A stretch of 43,987 nt of DNA from Chitinophagales bacterium (GTDB lineage: Bacteria; Bacteroidota; Bacteroidia; Chitinophagales; JADIYW01), in contig JAIBAX010000037.1 of the NCBI GenBank assembly GCA_019694955.1, forward strand, positions 1 through 43,987, read 5' to 3'. The notes beneath the pieces were generated by a model. That model had not been told where the DNA came from. It searched no databases and was given only the letters and a program-made list of their open reading frames with translations. The first letter of the stretch is position 1; the number at the start of each line of letters is the position of its first letter. A program made the translations under genes and the position numbers. Of the stretch, positions 32,426 through 41,051 are shown one piece after another.

Positions 32426-34609
32426 ATGAAACCTTTATTACTGGTTTTTTGTTGTTGCTTTTTATTGCATGTCTTCGGTCAGGAGCCTAATACGAGGTTT
32501 GAAAAAGCTGCAAATAATGCTGGTATCACCTATTTTGGTTCTACTTGGTCGCATGCATGGGCAGATATAAACAAAGATGGTTTTGAGGATTTTTTTTGTA
32601 CCAATCACGGATTTCCCTATTTGTATATAAATAATGGCGATGAATCTTTTCAGGAAATCCCTTTGAATTTTTATGTAGATACTATTGTAGACACTGCCGG
32701 CAATGCTATAAAGATAAAATTTGACATTCATGCCTCCTCATTTGGGGATTTTGACAACGATGGCGATCAGGATTTATTCCTTAGCACCGGAAAGGATTTT
32801 AATAATGATGCTGAAACAAAAAATGTGCTCTTTAAGAATGAGACTGGGATATTAAATCTTAAGAATCTAGTTTCTGAGTATCACCTTGAAAATGGCGTTA
32901 ACAGAGGAAGGAATATCATGTGGCTGGATGCTGACAATGACGGTTTGCTCGATTTGATGACATTCAACCAAGAAAAGGGCAATAATACGGGCAAATCTAC
33001 TTTATTTTTGCAAAGAACACCCAATCTTTTCACGGCTGTTGATGACTCATTGAATCTGCGCGAGTTTTACCTCTCCTTTGGTACACTTATCAGAAACGAA
33101 AACCGCAAAAAAAACCACCTAATCATCGTTAATCGAGCCTCGAATTCACTGTTTATCTATTCCGCTGATACTATTCCTTTTAAGATTTCTAAAGAAATTG
33201 GTCTTACTGACTTTACGGACATTTCTGTCAATGATTTTAATGGCGACGGGCTTCTGGATATCTATACTGCATCGGGAGTGGATAATTCTGAAGTATTCCT
33301 TAAAGATGATACGACCTTATTAAGTCACCTAAAACCGCAATCCGAAGAGCAAGGATATACCTTTCAAACAAATGGAGATATTACTATCGACTGGGATTGG
33401 ATACCTATTCCAGACAATGGTTATCAAGTGTTTATAGGCAGTGAGGGACGACCGCCAACATCTAAACGGATGCTCTTATCGAAGGATTCCATGTGGCAAT
33501 ATGGCATTAAACCGCATAGAAAAATCATTGACCAAGGTTTATACATAGGTTTTAATTCAATCACTCAACAATGGGAAATATATGCTAATGAACCGGAAAA
33601 GTCCTTTGTTCCTATGCAGGTGCAAGCAACCGCTTCATTAAGTGTTATAGATCGTTTTGGTTTTAATGACAACCTCACGGAAACCCTACAATCCATTTAT
33701 TTTCAGGAAAGGAGCGGCAATTATACGCCCAATTACAAATTATTAGGAAACAAGCAATTTAAGGCTTCTGTGGTATCATGTGTAAGTGGAGATTTCGACA
33801 ATGACATGGATGTGGATCTCATTTTAAATACCTCAACTACTACCAATAATTATGACAATATTTTTCTGCAGAATAATGGTGATGGTATTTTTATACCTTT
33901 CGATAGTACCTTTTTTGAAGGTGAAACCCATCAGGGGCACGCCGGAACCATAACAACAGCAGATTTTAATAATGACGGTTTTTTAGACGTGTTAGCTGAA
34001 CATGGAGATGGGTTAGGATTTTTGAATCAAGGGCCAACGGAATTATATAAGAATATTGGAAATGCGTATCACTGGATAGAAATTGATGTAGAAGGATCGC
34101 AATCCAACAGAGATGGAATTGGTGCCCTTATAACCTGCTATTCCGGTGGCGTGCAACAGGTAAGATTGTGTGGTGCTGAATATCATGGCTCCGGACATTC
34201 AGCAAGACGTATTCATTTCGGCTTAAAGAACAATATAATGATAGATTCTGTAGTGGTGCGCTGGCCTTCCGGTATTGTAGATATTATTTATAATATTTCT
34301 GCAGATCAAATTATCACTATTAGAGAACAACAAGGGATTATTTCCGGTATTGACGACCCAATTCTAATGCCAAATATAGAGTTATACCCCAACCCTACCG
34401 ACGAACGCATGTATATCAAGTTACGCAACGTACAGAATAATAACCGCTTCCATTATAAGATTTTTGATATGCAAGGAAAGTTAGTTTTAGAAGATTACCT
34501 CGCAAGTGACGAACATTTTTGGGGTATCATCCCGGTAGGAAAAATCCCTTCTGGTTTGTATCTTTTACAAATAGACAATTTCCCTACCAAACAATTTATT
34601 AAATTATAG
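32426..34609 (+). CDS. T9SS-secreted FG-GAP/VCBS - ASPIC/UnbV protein
   Basis: 727 residues. Signal peptide 1-18 (F-G-Q). FG-GAP/VCBS-type Asp-rich calcium loops recur (D-I-N-K-D-G-F-E-D, D-F-D-N-D-G-D-Q-D-L-F, D-A-D-N-D-G-L-L-D, D-F-N-G-D-G-L-L-D-I, D-F-N-N-D-G-F-L-D), consistent with a beta-propeller. The ASPIC/UnbV domain (about 555-625) includes N-R-D-G-I-G-A and V-V-V-R-W-P-S-G, as in CRTAC1-like proteins. The C-terminal ~80 residues are a T9SS sorting domain (L-Y-P-N-P-T-D-E; S-G-L-Y-L-L-Q). Calcium-binding surface protein; partner unknown. Divergent from miaB. Confidence 0.9.
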   Translation: MKPLLLVFCCCFLLHVFGQEPNTRFEKAANNAGITYFGSTWSHAWADINKDGFEDFFCTNHGFPYLYINNGDESFQEIPLNFYVDTIVDTAGNAIKIKFDIHASSFGDFDNDGDQDLFLSTGKDFNNDAETKNVLFKNETGILNLKNLVSEYHLENGVNRGRNIMWLDADNDGLLDLMTFNQEKGNNTGKSTLFLQRTPNLFTAVDDSLNLREFYLSFGTLIRNENRKKNHLIIVNRASNSLFIYSADTIPFKISKEIGLTDFTDISVNDFNGDGLLDIYTASGVDNSEVFLKDDTTLLSHLKPQSEEQGYTFQTNGDITIDWDWIPIPDNGYQVFIGSEGRPPTSKRMLLSKDSMWQYGIKPHRKIIDQGLYIGFNSITQQWEIYANEPEKSFVPMQVQATASLSVIDRFGFNDNLTETLQSIYFQERSGNYTPNYKLLGNKQFKASVVSCVSGDFDNDMDVDLILNTSTTTNNYDNIFLQNNGDGIFIPFDSTFFEGETHQGHAGTITTADFNNDGFLDVLAEHGDGLGFLNQGPTELYKNIGNAYHWIEIDVEGSQSNRDGIGALITCYSGGVQQVRLCGAEYHGSGHSARRIHFGLKNNIMIDSVVVRWPSGIVDIIYNISADQIITIREQQGIISGIDDPILMPNIELYPNPTDERMYIKLRNVQNNNRFHYKIFDMQGKLVLEDYLASDEHFWGIIPVGKIPSGLYLLQIDNFPTKQFIKL

Positions 34610-34618
34610 CAAGAATGG

Positions 34619-34626
34619 TATTTTTG
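34619..34626 (+). promoter_or_regulatory. -7 element TATTTTTG upstream of the 249-residue protein gene
   Basis: Exact TAnnTTTG match, 22 nt before the ATG at 34649; no TTG at -33. It lies just past the stop of the preceding gene. Confidence 0.45.
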
Positions 34627-34648
34627 CTTTCTTTTTAAACATATAAAT

Positions 34649-35398
34649 ATGTCGAACGAAGCACAATACAATAAGTTTCTTGCCGCCTTCAAACTGGAAG
34701 ATGTAAAGAAGTTCTCTTTTCTAAAAAAATTGGAGGCACAAGAATTGGAGGATTTGAGAATAGGCATGCAAGAAAGTTTGGATGCCGAGATTAGCCAGCA
34801 GTTTGAGCGGATTGCTAAGGTGGCTAAATTTATGCCCAATTTCATGAATGCTAAAGTTGCAGAATCCGTGTTAGGTCCTGCCATTACGGCGCATATCTCT
34901 TATTATATGGATATAAAAGATGCCATCAGTATCATGAAATATCTATCTGTACCTTTTATGGCAAAAACTGCAGAACATATGAGTCCGGAGAAGTCGCGCC
35001 ATATCATCAATGCCTTACCGATGGATTTGATGAAGAAGAATGTAGTTCAACTGATAAAAACCAATCAACATGCTGTTGTAGGAGGATTTGTGGAGGTTAC
35101 CCCTGAAGATAGAATTATTGAAATTGGCAAATTCATTGAAAATAATGAGGATTTACACAAGATTACATCCTATGTGGCACGCAAGGCAAACATCGTTCCG
35201 GTGGTGGATAGTTTTTCCGATAGTAGGTTAGTAAAATTGATAGAATCGGGTTTTTCTTCCGGTTATGGCAATGATTTATTGGAAATATTTTCTTTATTCA
35301 ATGCCCAGCAACAGAAGAGATTGGTCGGCTTACTACCTAAGCTTCCCGCATCAATAATCAAGCAAATAGAAGATACTTTGAAGGGCTTGAGTATTTGA
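34649..35398 (+). CDS. Helical protein of unknown function, MgtE-N-like repeats
   Basis: 249 residues, soluble, almost entirely helical. The middle contains ~25-residue helical repeats of the style L-S-V-P-F-M-A-K-T-A-E-H-M-S-P-E-K-S-R-H-I-I-N-A-L-P, which recall the MgtE N-terminal and FliG-type superhelical repeats. No membrane segment, signal peptide or catalytic motif is visible. The second half repeats the theme (L-P-K-L-P-A-S-I-I-K-Q-I). I do not recognise a named family. It stands alone between a secreted-protein gene and a convergent gene. Confidence 0.75.
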   Translation: MSNEAQYNKFLAAFKLEDVKKFSFLKKLEAQELEDLRIGMQESLDAEISQQFERIAKVAKFMPNFMNAKVAESVLGPAITAHISYYMDIKDAISIMKYLSVPFMAKTAEHMSPEKSRHIINALPMDLMKKNVVQLIKTNQHAVVGGFVEVTPEDRIIEIGKFIENNEDLHKITSYVARKANIVPVVDSFSDSRLVKLIESGFSSGYGNDLLEIFSLFNAQQQKRLVGLLPKLPASIIKQIEDTLKGLSI

Positions 35399-35411
35399 AA
35401 AGAATATAGTA

Positions 35412-35478
35412 TTATAATAGGTTCTCTTGAAGACAAGGAGTTTAGTTTTATCAATGGACTATTTTATAAGTGCTTTTG
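35412..35478. repeat. Palindromic interspersed element, copy 3 (degraded)
   Basis: Keeps GGTTCTCTTG-AAGA-CAAGGAG (a shortened stem with the copy 1 loop), TTTAGTTTTATCAATGGACT and ATTTTATAAGTGCTTTTGA in the same order as the copies at 7938-8014 and 13816-13902. It fills the gap between two convergent genes. Confidence 0.7.
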
Positions 35479-35480
35479 AA

Positions 35481-35966
35481 TCACACCTTAGCAAAGACCC
35501 ATGATTCCTTCAGTGGAATCTCCCAATTTCTTTCAAAATCTGCTTTCGTTTGAACTAGGTTATTGAAAACGATGGTTTCTGGTGATAAAGTTCCTTTGTC
35601 TAACATTTCCAATAACTGTTTCTTGGAAACGGCGCCTACACTTTGCTCTGTCAGTTTATAAGCGATTTTCAATCGGTCGAAAAAGTTGACATTATACGCT
35701 TGCTCCAGTTCTTTTATAAAACGAACAGTGCTATCTATCGAACATCCGCTGACATCATTGAAGGATTCATCTGCTATTAATACCAAAAACCGCTTGTAGT
35801 ACATACTGCCAAATCCCTTCACCGGATGTTGATGTGCTTTCCAATCTGCGACAAAGGCTTCCAATTGTTCATTTAATAAACCGACCTCCTCAACAGATAA
35901 AGCCCTATCTGCTTGGTAAATCCACACCTTGGATGTTGCCGGAAGTTCGTTATATGAAACTAACAT
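35481..35966 (-). CDS. Bacteroidota-conserved protein of unknown function
   Basis: 161 residues from the ATG at 35966. The frame extends to 36020, but the natural opening is M-L-V-S-Y-N-E-L-P, and the extra 18 residues look noncoding. Features: W-I-Y-Q-A-D-R near the start, then W-K-A-H-Q-H-P-V-K-G, D-V-S-G-C-S-I-D-S-T-V-R-F (about 90-102), and F-D-R-L-K-I-A-Y. In many Bacteroidota genomes proteins of this type are labelled ABC transporter ATPase, but there is no Walker motif here, so I do not accept that label. It follows the iron-sulfur oxidoreductase genes at 61 bp and may belong with them. Confidence 0.75.
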   Translation of the reverse strand: MLVSYNELPATSKVWIYQADRALSVEEVGLLNEQLEAFVADWKAHQHPVKGFGSMYYKRFLVLIADESFNDVSGCSIDSTVRFIKELEQAYNVNFFDRLKIAYKLTEQSVGAVSKKQLLEMLDKGTLSPETIVFNNLVQTKADFERNWEIPLKESWVFAKV

Positions 35967-36027
35967 TTTGAAATTAGAAGATGATTGATTATTAAGGAAA
36001 TAACATTTAAAATTTAACATTCAACAT

Positions 36028-36816
36028 TTAATACCCGTTTGCTTTGGTAACAAATTCTGCTAAATCCAACACCTTTATATCGTCTTGTTTGTCGTGTCCT
36101 TTTACGCCGTCTGTGAGCATGGTATTGCAGAATGGGCAAGCTACGGCTACATAATCCGGATTTACTTCTAATACTTGCTCTGTTCTTTCAACGTTGATGC
36201 GTTTATCGCCCGGTTCGTCTTCTTTAAACATTTGCGCCCCACCTGCACCACAGCATAAACCCTTGGTTCTGCACGATTTCAATTCTACCAAATCTGCATC
36301 TAGCGCCATCAATACTTCACGTGGTGCTTCATATACATCATTGGCTCTACCTAAGTAGCAAGAGTCATGATAAGTGATTTTCTTTCCTTTGAACTCGCCA
36401 CCTTGTACCTTTAACTTTCCAGATTTCAAGAGTTCATTGATATACGTTGAATGGTGGATTACCTCATAGTTTCCGCCCAATTCCTTGTACTCATTTTTTA
36501 AGGTATTGAAGCAATGCGGACAGGCAGCCACAATCTTCTTCACATTATACATGTTGAGTGTAGCAATGTTTTGCTGTGCCAGCATTTGAAATACGAACTC
36601 ATTCCCTGCACGTCTCGCCGGATCACCGGAACAGGCTTCTTCTGGACCTAAAACGGCAAAATTGATATTGAGTTGATTCAAGATTTTGACGAATGCCAGC
36701 GTTACGCGCTGCGCTCTTTGGTCGAAGCTTCCTGCACATCCTACCCAAAAAAGGATTTCGGGCTCTTTGCCTTCTGCCGCTAACTCGGCCATTACCGGTA
36801 CTTTGTATGTTGACAT
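36028..36816 (-). CDS. CCG-domain iron-sulfur protein (HdrB/GlcF-like)
   Basis: 262 residues. It has two cysteine-rich CCG domains of the heterodisulfide-reductase type: first G-C-A-G-S-F...A-C-S-G-D-P-A-R-R...A-A-C-P-H-C-F-N, and second D-S-C-Y-L-G-R...G-L-C-C-G-A-G-G...A-C-P-F-C. These bind noncubane or cubane [4Fe-4S] clusters in HdrB, GlcF and LutA. No membrane segment. It lies 21 bp behind the membrane ferredoxin-domain gene. Together the two supply the parts that are fused in the single HdrD-like membrane proteins used as ETF:menaquinone oxidoreductases; that role here is inference. Confidence 0.9.
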   Translation of the reverse strand: MSTYKVPVMAELAAEGKEPEILFWVGCAGSFDQRAQRVTLAFVKILNQLNINFAVLGPEEACSGDPARRAGNEFVFQMLAQQNIATLNMYNVKKIVAACPHCFNTLKNEYKELGGNYEVIHHSTYINELLKSGKLKVQGGEFKGKKITYHDSCYLGRANDVYEAPREVLMALDADLVELKSCRTKGLCCGAGGAQMFKEDEPGDKRINVERTEQVLEVNPDYVAVACPFCNTMLTDGVKGHDKQDDIKVLDLAEFVTKANGY

Positions 36817-36837
36817 AAACTATGTTTATTTGTGTAA

Positions 36838-38163
36838 TTAATCGTTTAATTCAGCTACCCAATTTAACCTGTCTTGCGGGGAAAACTGCCAAGGTGCTTG
36901 ATTATTTTCTAGGTTGGAGAAGATGGTGTTCCACTCGCTTGGAGAATCACTCTGCTCCATGATGAGGTTTCTACGCAATTCCAAGATGATACTTAATGGA
37001 CTGATATTCACCGGACATTCTTCCACACATGCATTGCAAGTGGTACACGCCCTGAGTTCTTCTTTCGTGATATAATCACCTAATAATGTTTTATTATCTG
37101 TAAATTCCGGACCGTGTTCTTTTTTGCCTTTGGCGATGTCTTCCATTCTATCGCGAGTATCCATCATTATCTTACGGGGCGATAACTTCTTCCCAGTAAG
37201 GTTCGCCGGACAAGCGGCAGTACATCTACCACATTCGGTACAGGTATAGGCATCTAAAAGATTCTTCCATGATAAGTCTGTCACGTCCTTTGCACCGAAA
37301 TACATAGGTTCCTCTCCTTCTTCTGTTTGCGCACCACCAAACATACTCGCCACTTCTTTTTGGATGTTCGGCATATTCTTCATTTCTCCTTTTGGCTCCG
37401 GACGCGAAAAATAAGTATTTGGAAAAGCCAACGCAATATGCAAATGCTTAGAATATGGCAGATAGTTCATGAACACAAATACCATACAAATATGTCCCCA
37501 CCAGCCCAATCTTTCAATAAAATGTATCGCTCCCAATGGCAACCCAGAAAGTGCCTTCCCTACTATACTGCTCAATATGAAATGACCTGTTTGCTCGTGT
37601 TCTCCCACTATTTGTAGCGCTTTATCGCCGCCATTCATACAGAAAATGAAGAAAATCAATAATATCTCAAAGATGAGAATTTGATTGGCATCACGCATCG
37701 GCCAGCCTTTCAATTCGGCTTTGGTGAAACGTGGTAATTTCAATAAATTTCTCCTATATAAGAATGCTAATGTTACAAAGAACGTAAGCAGCGATAGGAT
37801 TTCAATCATATTGATAACCAACGTGTATAGGCTTCCAAGAAAATTACCTTCAAAAAGACCGAAGTACAAAATCCTATGTGAACCTGTAAACCCATCTATA
37901 AATATTTCGAGTAATTCTATCTGTGTAATACAAAAAGAAATATAAATGACGAGGTGCAACAACGCTGCCACCGGGCGCTTGAACATCTTTTGCTGACCGA
38001 AGGCAACCAGCAACATCTGTTTCCAACGGAAGGAACTGTCGGAAGAAATTTCCTCCTTTCGTCCCATCATGATATTGTTGTAAATCTCTCTTACTTTTTT
38101 AAGGAAAAAGAAAAATGACCCTCCCGTTAATGCCGCAAAAATGATTATTTGCACTATTTTCAT
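36838..38163 (-). CDS. Membrane-bound iron-sulfur oxidoreductase (Hdr-like, cytochrome b-type N-terminus)
   Basis: 441 residues. About five hydrophobic helices (residues 3-20, 60-85, 105-135, 160-180, 210-235) contain His residues that could bind haem b (H67, H191, H206 region), as in NarI-like membrane subunits. The C-terminal third has two [4Fe-4S] ferredoxin motifs: C-T-E-C-G-R-C-T-A-A-C-P and C-T-T-C-N-A-C-V-E-E-C-P. It should pass electrons between a soluble donor and the quinone pool, with the CCG-domain partner encoded next. A degenerate -7 element (TATTTTCG, minus strand, 38194-38187) lies 23 nt upstream of the ATG. Confidence 0.88.
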   Translation of the reverse strand: MKIVQIIIFAALTGGSFFFFLKKVREIYNNIMMGRKEEISSDSSFRWKQMLLVAFGQQKMFKRPVAALLHLVIYISFCITQIELLEIFIDGFTGSHRILYFGLFEGNFLGSLYTLVINMIEILSLLTFFVTLAFLYRRNLLKLPRFTKAELKGWPMRDANQILIFEILLIFFIFCMNGGDKALQIVGEHEQTGHFILSSIVGKALSGLPLGAIHFIERLGWWGHICMVFVFMNYLPYSKHLHIALAFPNTYFSRPEPKGEMKNMPNIQKEVASMFGGAQTEEGEEPMYFGAKDVTDLSWKNLLDAYTCTECGRCTAACPANLTGKKLSPRKIMMDTRDRMEDIAKGKKEHGPEFTDNKTLLGDYITKEELRACTTCNACVEECPVNISPLSIILELRRNLIMEQSDSPSEWNTIFSNLENNQAPWQFSPQDRLNWVAELND

Positions 38164-38251
38164 AATGTTTGATTTATTCCAAAAGACGAAAATACAGTAT
38201 TCTAAACTTTTTTAAAACAAATCATATAAAGGAAAGATTAAATTAGCACAG

Positions 38252-38347
38252 AAATGTGGAGATTTGGGGATGTGGAGATGTGGGAATTTGGGGATGTGGA
38301 GATGTGGAGATGTGGAGATGTGGGAATTTGGGGATGCGGAGATTTGG
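38252..38347. repeat. Minisatellite: twelve 8-bp units, consensus RRATKYGG
   Basis: Exactly 96 bp in perfect register: AAATGTGG, AGATTTGG, GGATGTGG, AGATGTGG, GAATTTGG, GGATGTGG, AGATGTGG three times, GAATTTGG, GGATGCGG, AGATTTGG. All units end in GG, so the plus strand is strongly G-biased. Eight is not a multiple of three, so unit changes would shift any reading frame. Confidence 0.95.
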
Positions 38348-38405
38348 CGTTGGTGTTTTTTGTGTTTCTCCTGGTGAGCTTGTCCCGATGTGTCGGGAGT
38401 CCACA

Positions 38406-38450
38406 GTCTTCTTGGTATTCTTTGTGTACCTCTTTGTGAACTTTGTGGTT
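38406..38450. repeat. CTTTGTG-periodic repeat block
   Basis: Three CTTTGTG units, spaced 12 and 10 bp apart, within TATTCTTTGTG, TACCTCTTTGTG, AACTTTGTGG. The reverse strand reads as CACAAAG units, like 3968-4005. It often follows minisatellites of the preceding type in Bacteroidota (impression). Confidence 0.6.
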
Positions 38451-38519
38451 AAAAATGTTCACGGCTGAATATTTGAACTACAAAATTCTAAAAACTTATT
38501 ACTAAAACCTGCCACTTAC

Positions 38520-38550
38520 TTGCAATGCACGCATTTGTTTTTTAACTTTG
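38520..38550 (+). promoter_or_regulatory. Promoter of the fatty-acid-hydroxylase-family gene
   Basis: TTG (38520-38522), 20-nt spacer, TAACTTTG (38543-38550), 16 nt before the ATG at 38567. Confidence 0.7.
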
Positions 38551-38566
38551 AATTAAAATTCGTTTT

Positions 38567-39844
38567 ATGGAGTTGTACGGAAAGATATTACTGATTGCGA
38601 TGCCTTGTTTTGTAGTGCTCATTCTTATCGAAATGGGTATTGGTCTCTTGAAGGGTGATACAATCAACCTGATGGACAGTATCTCCAGTTTGTTTTCTGG
38701 GATGACCAATATTTTGAAAGATACTTTGGGACTTACCATTACGGTTTTGTCATATCCATTTTTGTTGAGCCACCTTGCTTTGTTTCAATGGAGCGCAGAA
38801 AATGTAGTCTTTACCTATCTGCTTTGCTTCATAATCATGGATTTTGGTGGGTATTGGTATCACCGCATTTCTCATGAAATCAATTACTTTTGGAATATCC
38901 ATATCATCCATCACAGCAGTGAGGAGTATAATCTCCCATGTGCTTTGCGGCAACAGTTTGCCGTTTTCACCAATATTCTCTCCTTGCTGATTTATGGTAT
39001 TTTAATGGCGTTGATAGGTATTCCTACCGAGGTATATGCTATTGTTGCACCCATACATTTATTTGCTCAGTTTTGGTACCATACCAAATACATCAAACGA
39101 TTGGGCATTTTAGAGAAAATCATTGTCACTCCTTCGCACCACCGTGTGCATCACGCCATGAATGATATCTATTTAGACAAAAATTATAGCCAGATTTTCA
39201 TCATTTGGGATAAGCTTTTTGGCACTTTTCAGGAAGAATTGGAGACCGTTCCGCCTGTATATGGTGTAAAGCGTCCAGTGAGGACATGGAATCCATTTTT
39301 AATCAATTTCCAACATTTTTACCTCATGTTGCACGATGCTGTTAAAACGAGTGACTGGAAAGATAAATTCTTGTTGTGGTTCAAGCCGACTGGTTACCGC
39401 CCTAAGGATATGGAAGAAAAATATCCGGTTTACTATATCAAGGATGTTCAGCATTTTGAAAAATACAATCCCAACTACTCACCCTTGTTTAAGGCATGGA
39501 GTGAAATTCAAATGACCTCCATCTTTTTATTGATGAGTTTCTTGTTTTATAGCTTTGGCAATCTCCATGCGCAGGAGGAATTGCATTATGGTCTCTTTAT
39601 ACTATTCTCCATCTTCTCATTTTCCTCTTTAATGGACAAAAAATTCTATGGATGGGTATTGGAAATTGTAAAAACGCTGTGGGCAATGATTATCTTATTC
39701 CAAACTAAAGACTGGTTTCAGGTGAACAATTCTATTTCCAATGGATCTACTATTCTTGGAGTATTCATGCTAGTATCGTTCCTTACAAATAGTTTCTTCT
39801 ATTTTAAAGAATTAAAAGAAACTCGTATGGTGGCTTCTTCCTAA
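38567..39844 (+). CDS. Fatty acid hydroxylase / sterol desaturase family, AGMO-like
   Basis: A 425-residue membrane di-iron enzyme. The His clusters are complete: H99-R-I-S-H103, H112-I-I-H-H116 and H192-R-V-H-H196. Hydrophobic segments occur at about 7-28, 55-75, 80-98, 133-165, and again near 325-400. The length and the layout, His core in the first half and a helical C-terminal membrane part, resemble alkylglycerol monooxygenase (TMEM195-like) more than short desaturases. Such enzymes cleave ether lipids using tetrahydropterin; other relatives hydroxylate lipid chains. Substrate unproven. Convergent with the acyltransferase gene, stops overlapping by 4 bp. Confidence 0.85.
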   Translation: MELYGKILLIAMPCFVVLILIEMGIGLLKGDTINLMDSISSLFSGMTNILKDTLGLTITVLSYPFLLSHLALFQWSAENVVFTYLLCFIIMDFGGYWYHRISHEINYFWNIHIIHHSSEEYNLPCALRQQFAVFTNILSLLIYGILMALIGIPTEVYAIVAPIHLFAQFWYHTKYIKRLGILEKIIVTPSHHRVHHAMNDIYLDKNYSQIFIIWDKLFGTFQEELETVPPVYGVKRPVRTWNPFLINFQHFYLMLHDAVKTSDWKDKFLLWFKPTGYRPKDMEEKYPVYYIKDVQHFEKYNPNYSPLFKAWSEIQMTSIFLLMSFLFYSFGNLHAQEELHYGLFILFSIFSFSSLMDKKFYGWVLEIVKTLWAMIILFQTKDWFQVNNSISNGSTILGVFMLVSFLTNSFFYFKELKETRMVASS

Positions 39845-41049
39845 TAATGTTCAGGCACACCGGGGTTTATCTGAATGGACGGAATCGGTTTTCGTTTGTA
39901 TTCAAGGAAGAATCTTTCAAAGTAATGATAGGAGAAATATGCTAAAGCAAACGTTAACATAAAGGATATTATAAAGGAAAGCAAGGCAAATGTGTGACCA
40001 TTTACTTCCGGGAATAGTTTCTTCAAGAACCATATAATGCTTACTATGGTGTAATTATGGAACATATAGAATCCGTAGGAAACCTTACCTCCTTGTTGTA
40101 AAATTGGGTGTTTTAAACTAAAAATGCATGTTTCCTGACGGATTGCATTTAGGATAATGACTATAAACAAAATGCCATATATCTCATGACCAACAAAGGG
40201 CAGTACATAACCTATTGTAAGAAATATTCCTACCAATGTAAGTGCAACTAATTGAGTTGATTTATAATACAACCATTGTGGCACCTTACCGCTTATAAAA
40301 TAATATGCCCCCAATGCACCTATTGCCATACATGAAATGCGGTGCATGTATAACAAATGTAAAAAAACTGTCAGTAGCTTGGCTAGACTCTTTATACCAA
40401 TACTTTGCAATACTAAAATTGATATTCCAAGGACAAGATGCATCGTCATATATATAACCAATATCCTTAAAATAGTTCGTTTAATATCCCTTGATTTCTT
40501 CATCAACCTTGGCCAAAAAAGGTAAAAATACTCCTCCACACCTATACTCCAAGCTTGTGTTAACGGATACATTTCAGAAAGTGATGTTAATAGTTGCGGT
40601 AAAAAAAGAAACATTAACAATATCTCTGTGGGCTTAGAAATGCGGTCATGAAGATGATAGCTTGAAAGGTAAGGATTGTCATTGGGGTTGTAAAAAATGT
40701 GAAATATTGGAATTTGATTCAATACAAAATATACTACAACTATCATAAGGAAGTACAGCGGCCAAATACGCAACACTCTCTTTTTAATAAAGGAGACATA
40801 ATTTATATCTTTTGTCCGTTCCTTTTCTGAAAGCAAGATAAACGTAATTAGAAATCCCGACAACACAAAAAAGGCTGTGACAGATACCGCACCCAATTCT
40901 TTAAATTGTATATTCTCTGCTACATAGCAAATGTCAAATGCCTGTAGCATGACTACAAAGTGGCTCAAGAATACCATGGCTGCAAAGATAAATCTCAGCC
41001 CATCCAAGTTTTCAAAATACGTCTTCTCTCCTAATTGTATATTTCTCAT
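39841..41049 (-). CDS. OafA/YrhL-type acyltransferase, family 3
   Basis: 402 residues with about ten membrane helices. The family-3 signature is at the N-terminus: Y-F-E-N-L-D-G-L-R-F-I-F-A-A-M-V-F-L-S-H-F (11-31), with the conserved Arg and His, then A-V-S-V-T-A-F-F-V-L-S-G-F-L-I-T (about 54-69) and K-K-R-V-L-R-I-W-P-L-Y-F (about 88-99). These inner-membrane enzymes O-acylate cell-surface sugars such as LPS O-antigen or exopolysaccharide. No glycan-synthesis genes adjoin it, so the acceptor is unknown. A 9-bp inverted repeat lies 2 bp upstream of its start codon. Confidence 0.92.
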   Translation of the reverse strand: MRNIQLGEKTYFENLDGLRFIFAAMVFLSHFVVMLQAFDICYVAENIQFKELGAVSVTAFFVLSGFLITFILLSEKERTKDINYVSFIKKRVLRIWPLYFLMIVVVYFVLNQIPIFHIFYNPNDNPYLSSYHLHDRISKPTEILLMFLFLPQLLTSLSEMYPLTQAWSIGVEEYFYLFWPRLMKKSRDIKRTILRILVIYMTMHLVLGISILVLQSIGIKSLAKLLTVFLHLLYMHRISCMAIGALGAYYFISGKVPQWLYYKSTQLVALTLVGIFLTIGYVLPFVGHEIYGILFIVIILNAIRQETCIFSLKHPILQQGGKVSYGFYMFHNYTIVSIIWFLKKLFPEVNGHTFALLSFIISFMLTFALAYFSYHYFERFFLEYKRKPIPSIQINPGVPEHY

Positions 41050-41051
41050 TT

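Larger units (their letters stand above)
38164..38566. other. 403-bp intergenic region, repeat-rich
   Basis: Divergent region holding, in order, a degenerate promoter for the minus-strand oxidoreductase (38187-38194), the 12 x 8-bp minisatellite (38252-38347), a TCCCGA-TGTG-TCGGGA hairpin (38383-38398), a CTTTGTG-periodic block (38406-38450) and the hydroxylase promoter (38520-38550). The reading frames across it are by-products of the repeats. Confidence 0.85.

Noticed and set aside
35481-35966. ABC transporter ATPase annotation
   Set aside because: No Walker A, Walker B or ABC signature motif in 161 residues.
38238-38462. A 74-residue minus-strand ORF (H/S/T/P-rich) and two plus-strand ORFs in the same place
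   Set aside because: They read through the 8-bp minisatellite and the CTTTGTG block; the repeated residues are produced by the DNA repeats.
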